Shown: positions 53,243 through 64,000, counted from the first letter of the stretch. The stretch is DNA of 64,000 nucleotides from Mycetohabitans endofungorum (GCF_002927045.1 NZ_PRDW01000006.1:62001-126000), one strand, 5' to 3'. Translations and numbers: made by a program. The notes: generated by a model from the letters alone, not told the origin.

Positions 53243-54283
53243 TTAAAGGGCGGCAAGCTTGTTCACCTGTACGGTGGCCGGCTCCGACAAACCAAAAAAG
53301 CGCAACGCGTTTTGACCGAGAATCTTGCTCTTCGCGTCATCGCTCAGTTCCGGATGCGTCGCAACCAGTTCGCCGATCAACTGCTCCCCAAGCGGGAACG
53401 GGTAGTCGGAGCCGAGTAGCACCCGGTCCTCCCCCATTGTATCGACCAGCATTTTCAGCGCACGTGGATCGAAGACCGCGCTGTCTACGTGAAACCGATT
53501 CAAGTATGACAGCGGCGGGTGCGGGCAATTCTCACGGACGATATCCCGATTTTCCCACGCGTTCTGCACGCGACCGAGCAAGAACGCAAAGCTGCCGCCT
53601 CCGTGCGCGAAGCACAGCTTCAATGAAGCCGGGATACGCTCGAAGGCACCGGAGAGAATCAACGACACCATGCTCAACTGCGTCTCCGCTGGCATGGCGA
53701 CAAGCCACGGCAGCATCCATTTCTTCATCCGGCCATCGGTCATCATGTCCCACGGATGAACCAGCACCGGAATCCCATCGTTTGCGCAGTGTGTGAGAAA
53801 CGTGACCAGTTGCTCGTCGTCCAGGTCGCGCGCGCCGAGGTGGTTACCGATCTGCACACCGTGGTGTCCGCAACGGAACGCGCGCGTCGCCTCGCGGCAT
53901 GCCAGCTCGACATCCTGCAACGGCACCTGCGCCAGCGCCATCAACCTGTCCGGTGCATATGCGCACATTTCCAGCGCGAGATCGTTCATCCGTCGCGCCC
54001 ATTCGTCGGCCGCCCTGGCGTCGTAGCGATAGCCGAACATCACCGGCGTTGCGCACATCATCTGGATGTCGATGCCGCGTTCGTCCATCTCGGCGATACG
54101 CGTGCGCGGATCCCACAGCGCACGGTACACCGGCCGGAATGACCGGCCCCCCGTCATGATCATGCCATGCTGGCCATCTGCGTCGATATTCAGCCAGGGG
54201 GCATGTGTGGCGTCCAAGCGCGCCGCCTCTTCCCGCGTGATGCGCGGGAAGAAATGAGAATGCATGTCGATTCGAAGCTTCAT
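53243..54283 (-). CDS. nbaD: 2-Amino-3-carboxymuconate-6-semialdehyde decarboxylase (ACMSD)
   Basis: This amidohydrolase-2 enzyme of 346 residues decarboxylates the ring-opened product of 3-hydroxyanthranilate. Metal ligands are visible: His-x-His in [10 protein letters not shown], His in [11 protein letters not shown], and Asp in [31 protein letters not shown] is a further family stretch. It is the last gene of a four-gene leftward operon that holds the preceding dioxygenase. ATG at 54283 is preferred over the GTG directly before it. Confidence 0.92.
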   Translation of the reverse strand: MKLRIDMHSHFFPRITREEAARLDATHAPWLNIDADGQHGMIMTGGRSFRPVYRALWDPRTRIAEMDERGIDIQMMCATPVMFGYRYDARAADEWARRMNDLALEMCAYAPDRLMALAQVPLQDVELACREATRAFRCGHHGVQIGNHLGARDLDDEQLVTFLTHCANDGIPVLVHPWDMMTDGRMKKWMLPWLVAMPAETQLSMVSLILSGAFERIPASLKLCFAHGGGSFAFLLGRVQNAWENRDIVRENCPHPPLSYLNRFHVDSAVFDPRALKMLVDTMGEDRVLLGSDYPFPLGEQLIGELVATHPELSDDAKSKILGQNALRFFGLSEPATVQVNKLAAL

Positions 54284-54320
54284 CACGAGTCAGTGTGGCA
54301 ATCCAGTCAGGTCCGGTTAA

Positions 54321-54941
<621 letters not shown>

Positions 54942-55373
54942 TCAGCGCCGCCGCGGCGCATACGCGACAGCCTTGATCTCGATCAGCAGGTGCGGATGGG
55001 GTAGCTGATGGACGGCCACGGTCGTGCGGGTTGGGCCGGTTTCGTCAAAAAACTCGCCATAAACTTCGTTGTATCCGCCAAAGTCATTCATGTTGACCAG
55101 GAACGCCGAAATGTCGACCAGATTCGAGAGTTCGGCCCCGTCGGCGCGCAGAATATCGCGAATATTCTCAATCACCGCCCGGGTCTGTGCCCGAATGTCT
55201 AGGTTTACCGTACCGAGCGCATCGACCGACGCGCCGACGATCGTATTATCGGGACGGCGCGCGCTGGTGCCTGACACGAACAAGAAGTCACCGGCACGCT
55301 GCAGGTGCGGAAATCGGCCGCGCGGCGTGGCCTTGCCTGGCACAACGCGGCCCTGGGAAGTCGATTCAGTCAT
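54942..55373 (-). CDS. nbaF: 2-Aminomuconate deaminase, RidA family
   Basis: The 143-residue product has the YjgF/RidA fold ([60 protein letters not shown], then VYGEFF) with the conserved active-site Arg region ([13 protein letters not shown]). In the nba/amn pathways this protein removes ammonia from 2-aminomuconate to give 4-oxalocrotonate. It lies between the semialdehyde dehydrogenase and the dioxygenase genes. Confidence 0.88.
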   Translation of the reverse strand: MTESTSQGRVVPGKATPRGRFPHLQRAGDFLFVSGTSARRPDNTIVGASVDALGTVNLDIRAQTRAVIENIRDILRADGAELSNLVDISAFLVNMNDFGGYNEVYGEFFDETGPTRTTVAVHQLPHPHLLIEIKAVAYAPRRR

Positions 55374-55395
55374 AACGGTTCCGTATTTCGTGCGT

Positions 55396-56886
55396 TTATC
55401 CGATCTTCACGCAAACATTGGTAAGCTCAGAGTAGAAGTCGAGCGAATGTCGACCGCCTTCGCGACCGATGCCCGACAGCTTGGCACCGCCGAATGGCGT
55501 GCGCAGGTCGCGCACGAACCACGCATTGACCCACACAATGCCAGTCTCGATCTGGCGCGCGACACGGTGGCCCCGGGCCAGGTGCGTCGTCCAGACGCTT
55601 GCCGCCAGACCGTAGGCGCTATGGTTGACGCGGCCGATCACCTCATCCTCACTGTCGAACGGCGCCACATGGCAAACCGGCCCGAAGATCTCCTCAGTCA
55701 CGCAGCGCGCGGTGTCCGGCAGGCCCGTCCAGATGGTCGGGTTCACAAATGCGCCACGATCCCGGGCATCGCCGAAATGCGGGACATCGCCGCCGGTCAC
55801 CACGTTGGCCCCTTCCTCGACGGCCAACCGGAAATACGACAGCACCTTGTCGCGATGGTGTTGTGAAATCAACGGTCCCATCGTAGTGGTCGGATCCTCT
55901 GGCGCGCCCACGCGCAGCGCCTGCGCCTTTTGCTTCAGTGCGGCCACGAAGCGCTCGAAGATCGGCCGCTCGACATACACTCGCTCGCTGCACAGGCAGA
56001 CCTGCCCTGCGTTCGTGAAGCTCGATTTGGCCACACCATCGACCGCGGCATCGAAATCGGCGTCGGCGAACACGACCGCCGCGTTCTTGCCGCCCAACTC
56101 GAACGAGATGTCCTTCACGCCATCGGCAACCGTCTTCATGATGGTGCTGCCGGTGCGCGACTCGCCGGTAAACGTGATTGCGCTGATGTCCGGATGACGG
56201 GATAGGAACTCGCCTGCCGCGTTGGGCCCATGACCATGGATCAAGTTGAATACCCCGCGTGGCAAGCCAACTTCATGGATCACCTCGGCCAGCAGTGTCG
56301 CCGAGCCGGGTGTTTCCTCCGACGGTTTGGCCACCACGCAGTTGCCCATCGCGAGCGCGGGCGCAACCTTCCACGTCAGCAACAGCAGCGGCAGGTTCCA
56401 TGGCGAAATGATGCCCACCACGCCGAGCGGCTTGCGCGTCACATAATTGATTAGTTCAGCGCCGTCCGCCGTATGAGTTTCGAAAAACTCGCTGTTTGCG
56501 GTACGCACCAAGTCAGCGAACATGCGGAAATTAGCGATGCCCCGCGCCACGTCCAGCGCCCGCGCTTGGGCTACCGGACGGCCGGTGTCCGCCACTTCCG
56601 CGGCAACGAATGCGTCAAAGCGCGCTTCGATGCGCTGAGCAATCCGGTACAGCCAGTCCGCCCGCTGCGCCGGCGTCGTGTCGCGCCAACCGGCTAGTTG
56701 GGCCGCCCGTGCTGCCCGCACCGCGCGGTCCACGGCGTGCGCGTCAGCCTCGCAGACCAACGCAACCTGCGAGCCGTCGACCGGGCTCAAGTCCTGGAAC
56801 GTGACATCACCCGCCACGAACTCGCCATCGATGTAGTGCCGTAACAAGCGGGGTTGGGGCGACGCGGTGACCGGTTCGATGCTCAC
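55396..56886 (-). CDS. nbaE: 2-Aminomuconate 6-semialdehyde dehydrogenase
   Basis: The 496-residue NAD-linked aldehyde dehydrogenase shows the canonical motifs: Rossmann-region [20 protein letters not shown], the Glu motif [17 protein letters not shown], and the nucleophile Cys in [14 protein letters not shown]. The pathway assignment comes from the operon. I start at GTG 56886, which follows AGGAGTT and gives [10 protein letters not shown]; a frame to 56955 has no homology. It is the first gene of the operon. Hydratase, decarboxylase and aldolase steps that finish the meta-cleavage route are absent from the window. Confidence 0.9.
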   Translation of the reverse strand: MSIEPVTASPQPRLLRHYIDGEFVAGDVTFQDLSPVDGSQVALVCEADAHAVDRAVRAARAAQLAGWRDTTPAQRADWLYRIAQRIEARFDAFVAAEVADTGRPVAQARALDVARGIANFRMFADLVRTANSEFFETHTADGAELINYVTRKPLGVVGIISPWNLPLLLLTWKVAPALAMGNCVVAKPSEETPGSATLLAEVIHEVGLPRGVFNLIHGHGPNAAGEFLSRHPDISAITFTGESRTGSTIMKTVADGVKDISFELGGKNAAVVFADADFDAAVDGVAKSSFTNAGQVCLCSERVYVERPIFERFVAALKQKAQALRVGAPEDPTTTMGPLISQHHRDKVLSYFRLAVEEGANVVTGGDVPHFGDARDRGAFVNPTIWTGLPDTARCVTEEIFGPVCHVAPFDSEDEVIGRVNHSAYGLAASVWTTHLARGHRVARQIETGIVWVNAWFVRDLRTPFGGAKLSGIGREGGRHSLDFYSELTNVCVKIG

Positions 56887-57368
56887 AACAACTCCTGCGT
56901 ATTCAAGGGTTAGGAGCAGTCTATGAGAGGCACCGCGTGCGCGGAAATCAAACATTCGTTATTGACTATATGAATCGGTAATACCAATGCCACAACCGAG
57001 CCGGTCCACGACCGCCGTGACGCTTCCACTCGGTTTGAAAGTCTGTGCCCCGCGGGCCCAATTATCAGTATCCGGCTGCAAACCGACCATGACACAGCAG
57101 GCCTGCGCTGCTGTACTCAAGCGCCACCGAATTTGTCGGGGCAAGCGAAGGATTTAAAAAGAGATGGAAAAATACCAGCGACTTCCGACGGTGGCGGTAA
57201 CGCGGGACGATGGCTGTCGCCTTCGTGTCAACCTAAGCGTCCGGGCGGCATCGGTCACACCGGTAGCACTCCCAAAAAATCTCACCTGAATGCCCGAGCG
57301 GCTACCAGCCTGTGCTCGCAAATCTTCAAATTCGCGGGCGGCTGCTTCTACTGGATTTCATTAGAGAT
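56887..57368. other. Intergenic region upstream of the 3-hydroxyanthranilate operon
   Basis: It should contain the operon promoter. No regulator gene is found. CCCAAAAAATCTCACCTG at 57271 matches the replication iteron of the right end at 15 of 18 positions, possibly by chance. Confidence 0.35.
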
Positions 57369-57905
57369 TCAATCGACACGGACCTTTATTTGGAACCCCA
57401 CGGTGAACGGCAGTTTCTCCGACGATATCGGCGGAATCAAAATGAAATTCGCGCCAACACGCTTGAAATTCGCCATTAGCACGGGGGCGAGAACCGGCCC
57501 GACGGTCCGATTATGTCCCATTCCCCAACGGCCGTAGTTGTACCCAGAAATTACGCCACCCATCGCGGCAACCCGGAACCATCTCCAATGGACAAACTCC
57601 GGTGCCCATACGGCACCGCCGTAGAACGATGGACGCCGAATCGAATTGCGAAAGTACCCTGCCGTCGCACCCCACTGCGGCGAGAAATAACACTCGACGC
57701 CGATTCCCGGATTAAATTGCTCGAAGTGCTTCGACGGATCGGGATCAATATGGTACGACCTCAGCATTGCGTCGATCCATATACCTTGGTCACACCAGCC
57801 GGCGTAGGCACGCGGCGCCCCGAACCCGGATATCGCTATGCACAACAACGTCAAGCTGACGCGCGCGCGAGCATCGCGATGCTGAAACATCGTTCGAATA
57901 AGCAT
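57369..57905 (-). CDS. Putative outer-membrane beta-barrel protein
   Basis: The 178-residue product starts at ATG behind GGAGAGAGC. A signal peptide (VSLTLLCIAISGFGAPRAYA) is followed by alternating aromatic strands (FNPGIGVECYFSPQWGATAG, then YFRNSIRRPSFYGGAVW; RWFRVAAMGGVISGYNYG; FILIPPISSEKLPFTVGFQI) typical of a small eight-strand barrel. The pattern is shared by a group of uncharacterised Burkholderiales envelope proteins and loosely recalls PagP/PagL-type barrels; I cannot name an enzyme. Confidence 0.7.
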   Translation of the reverse strand: MLIRTMFQHRDARARVSLTLLCIAISGFGAPRAYAGWCDQGIWIDAMLRSYHIDPDPSKHFEQFNPGIGVECYFSPQWGATAGYFRNSIRRPSFYGGAVWAPEFVHWRWFRVAAMGGVISGYNYGRWGMGHNRTVGPVLAPVLMANFKRVGANFILIPPISSEKLPFTVGFQIKVRVD

Positions 57906-57995
57906 GCTCTCTCCAAAGGCAGGCCAGGGCCGGAAAACACGCACTTTACCGCATCCCCCAGCGGGGAACATCTGTTCACACGCCTCGAAAATCGA

Positions 57996-59024
57996 CTACG
58001 CCGTCCAATCCAGGATGACCTTGCCACTGCATCCGGACAACATCGCATCAAAACCACTGCGATATGCCTCCACGGGGAAGCGGTGCGTAATGATCGGCGA
58101 CAAGTCCAGCCCGCTTTGCAGCATCGCGACCATCTTGTACCAGGTCTCGAACATTTCGCGTCCGTATATTCCCTTGATCTCCAGTCCTTTGAAGATCACA
58201 TGGTTCCAATCGATCGCGGTGCGTGCCGGTGGGATGCCCAACAGCGCGATCTTGCCACCGTGATTCATATGCTCCAGCATCGATGTAAACGCACTCGGCG
58301 CGCCCGACATTTCGAGTCCGACATCGAATCCTTCGGTCATGCCAAGTTCGTGCATAACCTGCGTTAATGATTCGCTCGACACATTGACAGTACGGCTTGC
58401 GCCCATCTTCTTGGCAAGCTCGAGTCGGTACTCGTTGACGTCCGTGATCACAATATTGCGGGCGCCAACATGGCGGGCGATTGCCGCGGCCATTGCGCCG
58501 ATCGGCCCCGCACCGGTGATCAGCACATCCTCACCGACAAGGTTGAAACTCAACGCCGTATGCACCGCATTGCCAAATGGATCGAAGATCGCGGCCAACT
58601 CGTCATCGATGTCATCCGGTATCTTGAAAGCATTGAAGGCCGGAATCGCCAGATAGTCGGCAAACGCGCCTGCGCGGTTTACGCCGACTCCGATAGTATT
58701 ACGACACAGGTGACGCCGGCCGGCGCGGCAGTTCCGGCAGAACCCGCAAGTAATATGGCCCTCGCCGGATACCCGGTCGCCCACCTTGAACCCTCGCACT
58801 TCCTGCCCGACGTCGACAATTTCGCCAACGTACTCATGACCGACGTGCATCGGAGTCGGGATGGTTTTGCTTGCCCACTCGTCCCACTTCCAGATATGGA
58901 GGTCGGTGCCGCAGATCGCCGTTTTGCCGATGCGGATTAATACGTCGTTATGTCCGATCTCCGGTTTTTTCACCCTGGTCAATGTCAGGCCCGGTCCCGG
59001 CTCCAGCTTCGCCAGCGCACGCAT
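57996..59024 (-). CDS. tdh: L-threonine 3-dehydrogenase
   Basis: The 342-residue zinc medium-chain dehydrogenase oxidises threonine to 2-amino-3-ketobutyrate. Signatures are the catalytic zinc site [28 protein letters not shown], the structural zinc Cys set ([15 protein letters not shown]), the nucleotide-binding [18 protein letters not shown], and [11 protein letters not shown]. Length equals E. coli Tdh (341). It starts 9 bp after kbl, which supplies the second step. Confidence 0.97.
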   Translation of the reverse strand: MRALAKLEPGPGLTLTRVKKPEIGHNDVLIRIGKTAICGTDLHIWKWDEWASKTIPTPMHVGHEYVGEIVDVGQEVRGFKVGDRVSGEGHITCGFCRNCRAGRRHLCRNTIGVGVNRAGAFADYLAIPAFNAFKIPDDIDDELAAIFDPFGNAVHTALSFNLVGEDVLITGAGPIGAMAAAIARHVGARNIVITDVNEYRLELAKKMGASRTVNVSSESLTQVMHELGMTEGFDVGLEMSGAPSAFTSMLEHMNHGGKIALLGIPPARTAIDWNHVIFKGLEIKGIYGREMFETWYKMVAMLQSGLDLSPIITHRFPVEAYRSGFDAMLSGCSGKVILDWTA

Positions 59025-59033
59025 GGGCGTTCC

Positions 59034-60233
59034 TCAGATGACATTCAATGCTCGGCCGACGCGCTCGAACGCATCGACGGCCGCATCGATCTGTTCCGGC
59101 GTGTGCGCGGCGCTCATCTGGGTGCGGATCCTCGCCCGTCCTTTCGGCACCACCGGATACGAAAACCCGGTTACATATACTCCCTGAGCCAGCAATGCTT
59201 CGGCCATCCGGCCGGCGAGTTGCGCATCGCCAAGCATGACCGGGATGATCGGATGCTCGCCCGGAATCAATGTAAAGCCCAGCGAACTCATTGCGCGACG
59301 GAAACGGGCGCCGTTCTCGCGAACGCGTTGGCGCAATGCCGCCCCTTCGTCGCTGCACAGCAATTCCAGCACGGTGAGCGACGCATGCGCGATGCTGGGC
59401 GCGAGCGTATTGGAGAACAAGTATGGCCGCGAGCGTTGTCGCAGCAGCTCGACGATCGGCGCGCGGGCCGCGACGTATCCGCCAGATGCGCCGCCCAGCG
59501 CCTTGCCCAGTGTCCCGGTGACGATGTCGACCCGGTCCTGCACACCACAGTGCTCGGGCGTGCCCCGTCCGTGCTCCCCAATGAAGCCTACAGCGTGCGA
59601 GTCATCGACCATGACCAGCGCGCCATAACGGTCCGCCATATCGCAGATCGCCTTCAAATGCGCGATGCTCCCATCCATGGAGAACACGCCATCGGTCGCA
59701 ATTAGCTTGAACCGCGCACCGGCCGCGTCGGCCGCCTGCAACTGCGCTTGCAGGTCGTCGATGTCGTTGTTCCGATATCTAAAGCGCTTGGCCTTGCATA
59801 ACCGTATGCCATCGATGATGCTTGCATGGTTCAATTCGTCACTGATAACCGCGTCGTCCTCCGTCAACAGGGTCTCGAACAATCCGCCGTTTGCGTCGAA
59901 GCAACTGGAGTAAAGAATGGCATCGTCGGTGTGCAGGAACGAGGCTAGTGCCGCTTCGAGTTGTTTGTGAACCGATTGGGTCCCGCAAATGAAACGTACC
60001 GACGCCATGCCGAACCCATCCCGGTCCAATCCGTCCTTTGCTGACTTCACGATGCGCGGGTCATCGGCAAGGCCCAGATAATTGTTCGCGCAGAAGTTCA
60101 GTACCTGAGTACCATCCACCAGCGCGATGCTCGATGATTGTGGCGAGGCAATCACGCGCTCCGACTTATAAAATCCGTCTGCACGGATTTGCTCTAGCAT
60201 AGTGCGCACGTGCGCGAGATAAGCATCGTTCAT
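59034..60233 (-). CDS. kbl: 2-Amino-3-ketobutyrate CoA ligase (glycine C-acetyltransferase)
   Basis: The 399-residue PLP enzyme splits 2-amino-3-ketobutyrate with CoA to glycine and acetyl-CoA. Motifs are [33 protein letters not shown], the Asp/His region [20 protein letters not shown], and the PLP Lys in [19 protein letters not shown] at 60233 follows AGGAG; upstream frame is not homologous. Length equals E. coli Kbl (398). It is the first gene of the kbl-tdh operon, next to a broken XRE regulator on the other strand. Confidence 0.97.
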   Translation of the reverse strand: MNDAYLAHVRTMLEQIRADGFYKSERVIASPQSSSIALVDGTQVLNFCANNYLGLADDPRIVKSAKDGLDRDGFGMASVRFICGTQSVHKQLEAALASFLHTDDAILYSSCFDANGGLFETLLTEDDAVISDELNHASIIDGIRLCKAKRFRYRNNDIDDLQAQLQAADAAGARFKLIATDGVFSMDGSIAHLKAICDMADRYGALVMVDDSHAVGFIGEHGRGTPEHCGVQDRVDIVTGTLGKALGGASGGYVAARAPIVELLRQRSRPYLFSNTLAPSIAHASLTVLELLCSDEGAALRQRVRENGARFRRAMSSLGFTLIPGEHPIIPVMLGDAQLAGRMAEALLAQGVYVTGFSYPVVPKGRARIRTQMSAAHTPEQIDAAVDAFERVGRALNVI

Positions 60234-60379
60234 GAACACTCCTGAGGTGGGATACCGCGCAATGCCGATGCAAGCCACAGCGCTTAGCCTGTTAACATCC
60301 AGGCATTCTGGCTTGCTGAACCGATTCAATATCGAATCCATGTTCGGTATATCGAACAATTTACTCTACCGAGACATCC

Positions 60380-60838
60380 ATGACAAGTTCCGGCCCACGC
60401 TCGCCGGCGCGCCGTACCACCCCGCGCAAACCGCCAGGCAGCGCGCGGAGCGACGATGGTGTTACGCCTCCCCGTGTCGGCGCCCACATCCAGCCGATTG
60501 CGCAACAAACGCAAAATGACGCTCGAGGATTTGTCCCGCGCGGCGGGAGTATCGAAGTCGATGCTGTCCGACATCGAACGCGACAAAGCCAATCCCACGA
60601 TCGCAGTGGCCTGGTGCCTGGCCAATGCGCTCGGCGTCAACCTGGATCGCCTGTTCGCATCGGCAAGCCATGATGCGGATCCAATACAGGTCGCCGGCCT
60701 GCACGACATCCCAACGCTGTCCGGCACGGACACGAAATATCAGCTGCGGGTCTGGGGCCCGATCGAGTTGGCCCGCACGCCATCCGCAACGCAGGCAAGG
60801 GCGAAGCCACGGCGCTGTTGGTCGTCGTACACCCATAA
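60380..60838 (+). pseudogene. XRE-cupin regulator, frameshifted and with an internal deletion
   Basis: One frame begins like these regulators (SGPRSPARRTTPRKPPG and PPRVGAHIQ). The helix-turn-helix continues in a second frame (MTLEDLSRAAGVSKSMLSDI; NPTIAVAWCLANALGVNLDR). The early cupin part follows (KYQLRVWGPIELA). Then the frame changes directly to the far C-terminus (PHAIRNAGKGEATALLVVVH, then stop). So there is one frameshift near 60500 and a loss of most of the cupin, about 60 codons, near 60775. Intact relatives are found divergent to kbl-tdh in Burkholderia and probably regulate them. Confidence 0.75.
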
Positions 60839-60908
60839 CGACGGCAACGCGGGCCCCATCCACGTCGGCGAGTCACGACCATAGCTCGCCGATAAAGCCT
60901 CCCCCTCT

Positions 60909-61761
60909 CCCGTAAATCCTCACCTTAGCCATAGAAGCCGCATTCACGCTGGCTGCTCTCCATCTTTTCAAACATTAGTTATCCGATGTTAAATAGAGGT
61001 CAGCAATCGTTGGCATATCTGCGATTTTTTGCACGGGATTCTGTTGCTCGCACCACTATCACGTTCATGTTGCCATTTTTTCGGGGGGGCGGGTCGTACA
61101 TATGCGCACGATTTGCCAAACCTCGCCACGCACGGCAAAGGCCATTTTCTAGTAATGCAGATAGATTCCGGTACTGAACAGCTGTTTGTACACGGCGCCC
61201 CAAGGCTATCGACGCGTAAACACTGACGTGTCGAAGGGGTAGGCTTTAGCCAGCGGCTATCCGCCAATTCATCGCGTTTCGCTAATTATCGCGGGGAAGA
61301 TGACATCCGCGGCGTGGAACGAATTGCCCGGACTTTGCTATAGGCCCCGAAAACCCTCACCTTTATGCTTATGCAAGCAGCAACACGATGACAGTGATCC
61401 GTCGATTGTAAACGCAGATGCAGAGGCGACGTGCTCAGCCCCGACATCCAGTCGAACGAGGATACGTGGTCGGGCGCGTTTAGCGAACAACCGAATGGCG
61501 CAGCAAAACGGCAGGCCACAGTTCCCCCGTGGCGACTCATGTCCTGATCCTGTAAAAGCTCACCCTTCGGTCCCCGAATATCCTCACCATCGTTTTCTGC
61601 GAAAGCTCCTCGATCAATGTCCTGTAAAAGCTCACCTTATCTCCCGAAAAACCTCACCTCAAAAGATATCCAGCGCCGCAATGCCCTTTTACGACCTGTT
61701 CAGGTGCGAGCACGGCCGCCCCGCAGTGCACCGAACGATAGCTCCCGAAAAACCTCACCTT
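60909..61761. repeat. Left iteron array: 7 copies of an 18-bp repeat
   Basis: Copies of CCCGAAAAACCTCACCTT and variants start at 60909, 61346, 61549, 61573, 61621, 61643 and 61744, all in one orientation. Two variants read CCTGTAAAAGCTCACC. No gene is supported in the roughly 1 kb around them. The same repeat, inverted, forms a denser array on the other side of the kfrA-like gene. These are probable binding sites for a plasmid replication initiator. Confidence 0.8.
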
Positions 61762-61856
61762 TGAATGCAGCGTGACGCCTTGCGTCAGCGCATCGCTCAG
61801 CCTAGCTGTATCGTAAGCCGCCAAGCTGACAGCGTTGCAAGCCGCTTGTCCCACGT

Positions 61857-63026
61857 TCAGCCTGATACCGATGGCGAGACTGCAGCGGCAAATCGATTAT
61901 AGGCGGACAGCCGAGAAGGGGCTTCGCCGGAGGTGCGCTCGCACGCTGGGCATTGCAATTCGAAGCGTCCATCGTGCTCATACAGTTCAGGCTCCGCATC
62001 ACCGCATGCCGCACATGTCGATGGCAGTGCGACGAAACCGTCAACAGCGGTACCAATCGACGCAATTTCCTCATGGGTGAGGCGGCCAGCCAGCGCCAGG
62101 TCGGCAACTAATTTGCCAAGTGTCGACGGTACGCCCGCTTGTACGCGGAACTGCTCTATTTGCCGACTCAATCGGTCAACTTCGTCTGACTTTGTATCCA
62201 GTTGGTTTTGCAGCGTGTCGGCACGCGCCTTGATTGCCGCTAGTTGCTGGACATGCTCGAATTCCTTACGACTTTGCTCGCGCAAGCCGGCTTGGTACGA
62301 AGACGCGGCTGAACGTAGCGTGTCCAGTTCGACCAACAACGGCTTGACTCGGCGCTCAGCGTTCGCGATGGCGTCCTTGATCTCGGCCGCGTAGTGCTCG
62401 GTGCGGGCTTTCAACTCGGTCTGTAGTGCCTCAACTTTATTGCGTAACGTCGAAATCTTTGTTTCGCTATCCGCCAACCGGCCTTCCAGCAAGACCACTT
62501 GTTCGTGCGCCCGTCTGGCCATGGCCCGTTCGGTTGCCAGCCGCTCGGCCGATTCTCCTTCTTTGAGTGCTGCACCAGCCCATGCGTCATGATGCCGTTG
62601 CAATTCGGCACGGGCATGCTCATACAATAGCTGCGCATCTCGGGCTTTTTGCTCTGCTGCGGCGATAGTCTGTTGCATCTCGACACGTTTTTGCGCGAGT
62701 TCATCCCGTGCTGCAGCAAGTGCGGCATCGTAAAGGCCGCGAAGCAGTTCGCCAGCGGTGCTGTGCAGCGCTGGCGGCAGTACACCGGCATCGATCCGCA
62801 CCTTTGACGTGTCGCGTACTCGCTCCCAGAAAAACTCGATATCTTTCGGAATGTCACTGGCGCTGCCGACACCGGTCAATTCTCGGACGTTGGCTAGTGT
62901 CGGGCGGACCGCGTGATCGAAAAATAGACGCTTACACGCATGCAGCGACAATTCGCGACGCCGGGCGCCCTGCGCTTTCAAGCTCTGCAGTTCTTCCCGT
63001 ATCACCTGCTTCTCTTCGTCATTCAT
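61857..63026 (-). CDS. kfrA: KfrA-like plasmid DNA-binding coiled-coil protein
   Basis: The 389-residue product has an N-terminal KfrA-type DNA-binding domain (HAVRPTLANVRELTGVGSAS, then DIPKDIEFFWERV). A very long alpha-helical coiled coil runs from about 100 to 310 (for example RVEMQQTIAAAEQKARDAQL). The end is a Cys4 zinc ribbon (CAACGD, then LQCPACE) that ordinary KfrA lacks. KfrA proteins are plasmid-stability factors that autoregulate. Start choice is weak: none of the ATGs at 63062, 63038 or 63026 has a clear ribosome site. It lies between two inverted iteron arrays. Confidence 0.85.
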   Translation of the reverse strand: MNDEEKQVIREELQSLKAQGARRRELSLHACKRLFFDHAVRPTLANVRELTGVGSASDIPKDIEFFWERVRDTSKVRIDAGVLPPALHSTAGELLRGLYDAALAAARDELAQKRVEMQQTIAAAEQKARDAQLLYEHARAELQRHHDAWAGAALKEGESAERLATERAMARRAHEQVVLLEGRLADSETKISTLRNKVEALQTELKARTEHYAAEIKDAIANAERRVKPLLVELDTLRSAASSYQAGLREQSRKEFEHVQQLAAIKARADTLQNQLDTKSDEVDRLSRQIEQFRVQAGVPSTLGKLVADLALAGRLTHEEIASIGTAVDGFVALPSTCAACGDAEPELYEHDGRFELQCPACERTSGEAPSRLSAYNRFAAAVSPSVSG

Positions 63027-63329
63027 CGGAGCAAGCATAGCATGATCAATTGGAGCAATCATAACAAACTACGTAATTTTTGCTACCAATTTATTCGCTG
63101 AGTGTTGCTCTCCCCGCCATGGAGCTAGATCACCGTATTTTGAGTCAGAGGAACCAGGATCGGCGTGAAACATTAAGCAGGGTTGTCAGAAATACCCTTA
63201 TTTTCCAAGCACTTGGCGCACTTCACAGGATTTTTCTTAATGTTTCACGAGCCCGGTTAGCACAGTTGGTCAAGCTCGTTGATCCACGCTGGGCGCTCCC
63301 AGAGTTCTGACTAGCTAAAGAGAAAAAGT

Positions 63330-63380
63330 GTAGCGGTTGCTACTCCGATAATCGCAGTGGTGCAGGGCAACCGCAGTAGC
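63330..63380. repeat. Inverted repeats upstream of the right iteron array
   Basis: GTAGC-GGTT-GCTAC is a small perfect palindrome at 63330. GCGGTTGC at 63333 is also inverted at 63367 (GCAACCGC). They could be an operator for the kfrA-like protein or part of the origin. Confidence 0.35.
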
Positions 63381-63507
63381 ATGTTATGCCATAGTTTTCT
63401 TCAGAGTCTCGCGGGTTTCTTGAGTCAGTTAATAGAAACACGTAGAAGTACCTTTAAAAACGTTAACGCCAGCTCAAACCCTTGTCCCGCATGGCTTTCC
63501 GGGCGAC

Positions 63508-63905
63508 AAGGTGAGGGTTTTCGGGAACTCAGGTGAGACCTCACGGGATGCTACGGTGATGGGGTTCGGGGAGTCCGGTGAGGAGTGACGGGAAGCATCG
63601 TGAGCGGATTCGGGGGCAGGTCATGCAGCTTTGACGACTATAGGTGAGACTTTTCAGGAAGATACCCGCGTGGACCCCCAACTAGTAAAGCGTTGGTGCG
63701 GTGGAGTATTCGGTTGGAAAACATTACGGTGAGAGTTTTCAGGAGGCGGTGATCGACGTGTGGGGCTATCTCTCGTTGCTCAATTTTTAGGCAAGGTGAA
63801 GTTTTTCGGGACCAGAGCGCCTTCCAAGGTGAGCCAATACGGGAGTAGACGTAAGGTGGACGGCGTTCTGCGTATCGTGGCGCTGCAAAGGTGAGCTTTT
63901 TCGGG
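63508..63905. repeat. Right iteron array, probable plasmid replication origin
   Basis: At least ten copies of AAGGTGAGGTTTTTCGGG-like repeats start at 63508, 63530, 63553, 63575, 63597, 63641, 63726, 63793, 63826 and 63888, inverted relative to the left array. The first seven positions (with a decayed copy at 63619) are spaced 22-23 bp, two helical turns, as in initiator-bound iteron origins. The initiator gene is expected just right of the window; an ATG at 63984 opens a frame that runs off the end. No DnaA box was evident by eye. Confidence 0.8.
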
Positions 63906-64000
63906 GGCGGTGGTTTTTCTCTTCCTCTGCGGATCATGGCTCGTCTCCGAACGGCATGAAGGCGTATTGAGCGGGACTTCAGTATGAATATTTCGCTGAA
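63906..64000 (+). other. Right edge, possible start of a replication gene
   Basis: An ATG at 63984 (after a GCGGGAC stretch) opens a frame that leaves the window after five codons. Its place right after the iterons would suit a rep gene, but nothing in five codons can show that. Confidence 0.2.

Noticed and set aside
57271-57288. Isolated iteron-like sequence (15 of 18 matches)
   Set aside because: It is single, far from both arrays, and has three mismatches; chance is likely in 64 kb.
60986-61267. Open frames on both strands in the left iteron region
   Set aside because: Low-complexity, Cys/Arg-rich translations with no family match; the stretch is better explained as origin-linked non-coding DNA.
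63080-63310. 76-codon open frame between kfrA and the right iterons
   Set aside because: No recognisable motif and no ribosome binding site; the region is more likely promoter and origin DNA.

Overview
The window reads as an extrachromosomal replicon (megaplasmid or plasmid) of a beta-proteobacterium in the Burkholderiaceae. Evidence: high GC content, Burkholderia-type tdh/kbl, phasin and second-Hfq sequences, a Hrp2-family type III secretion system (T3SS) in the Ralstonia/Xanthomonas gene order, and at the right end a KfrA-like gene flanked by arrays of an 18-bp iteron. A Burkholderia-type genome carrying a Hrp2 T3SS fits the endofungal Mycetohabitans (Burkholderia) rhizoxinica group; that assignment is inference from gene content.

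Left part (1-24 kb). A lipoprotein that looks like a dead S10 carboxypeptidase and an orphan HypX/HoxX-type formyltransferase/enoyl-CoA hydratase fusion come first. A 5'-truncated acyltransferase with a Cys-rich exported protein gene in front of it follows. Then six overlapping genes (6.5-14.5 kb) encode a carrier protein, an acyl-CoA dehydrogenase, an aminoacyl-tRNA-synthetase-like amino acid:carrier-protein ligase, a DUF1839 protein, a GH2 beta-mannosidase-like protein and a tandem alpha/beta hydrolase. Next come remnants (PilQ/TraJ-type ATPase, phasin), an Fnr regulator, a membrane sulfatase-family phosphotransferase, a degenerate EAL protein, a GlxA-type AraC regulator, a YadA-type adhesin and a stray HrpB1 paralogue.

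Middle (25-52 kb). This is a near-complete Hrp2 T3SS. hrpG is followed by hrpB-sctC on the minus strand. The hrpB1-sctI-J-K-L-N-O-T operon runs left and sctU-V-P-Q-R-S-hpaA then sctD-hrpD6-pilin-hpaB run right. Two perfect PIP boxes (TTCGC-N15-TTCGC) and one with a 16-nt spacer lie in front of the operons, each with a -10 element at the correct distance. A winged-helix/P-loop ATPase regulator and a 1079-residue candidate effector or translocon protein end the island.

Right part (52-64 kb). Here are a PadR regulator, a second-type Hfq, a four-gene 3-hydroxyanthranilate (kynurenine lower pathway) operon, an outer-membrane protein, the threonine-degradation pair kbl-tdh beside a broken XRE-cupin regulator, and the putative replication-origin region with KfrA.

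How it fits together: HrpG and HrpB probably switch on the T3SS through the PIP boxes; HpaA, HpaB and SctP control export; the large effector is probably a substrate. The carrier-protein operon looks like a complete route that loads an amino acid on a carrier protein, may oxidise it, and passes it to an unknown acceptor, possibly a glycan. It is the best candidate for an under-described system here.
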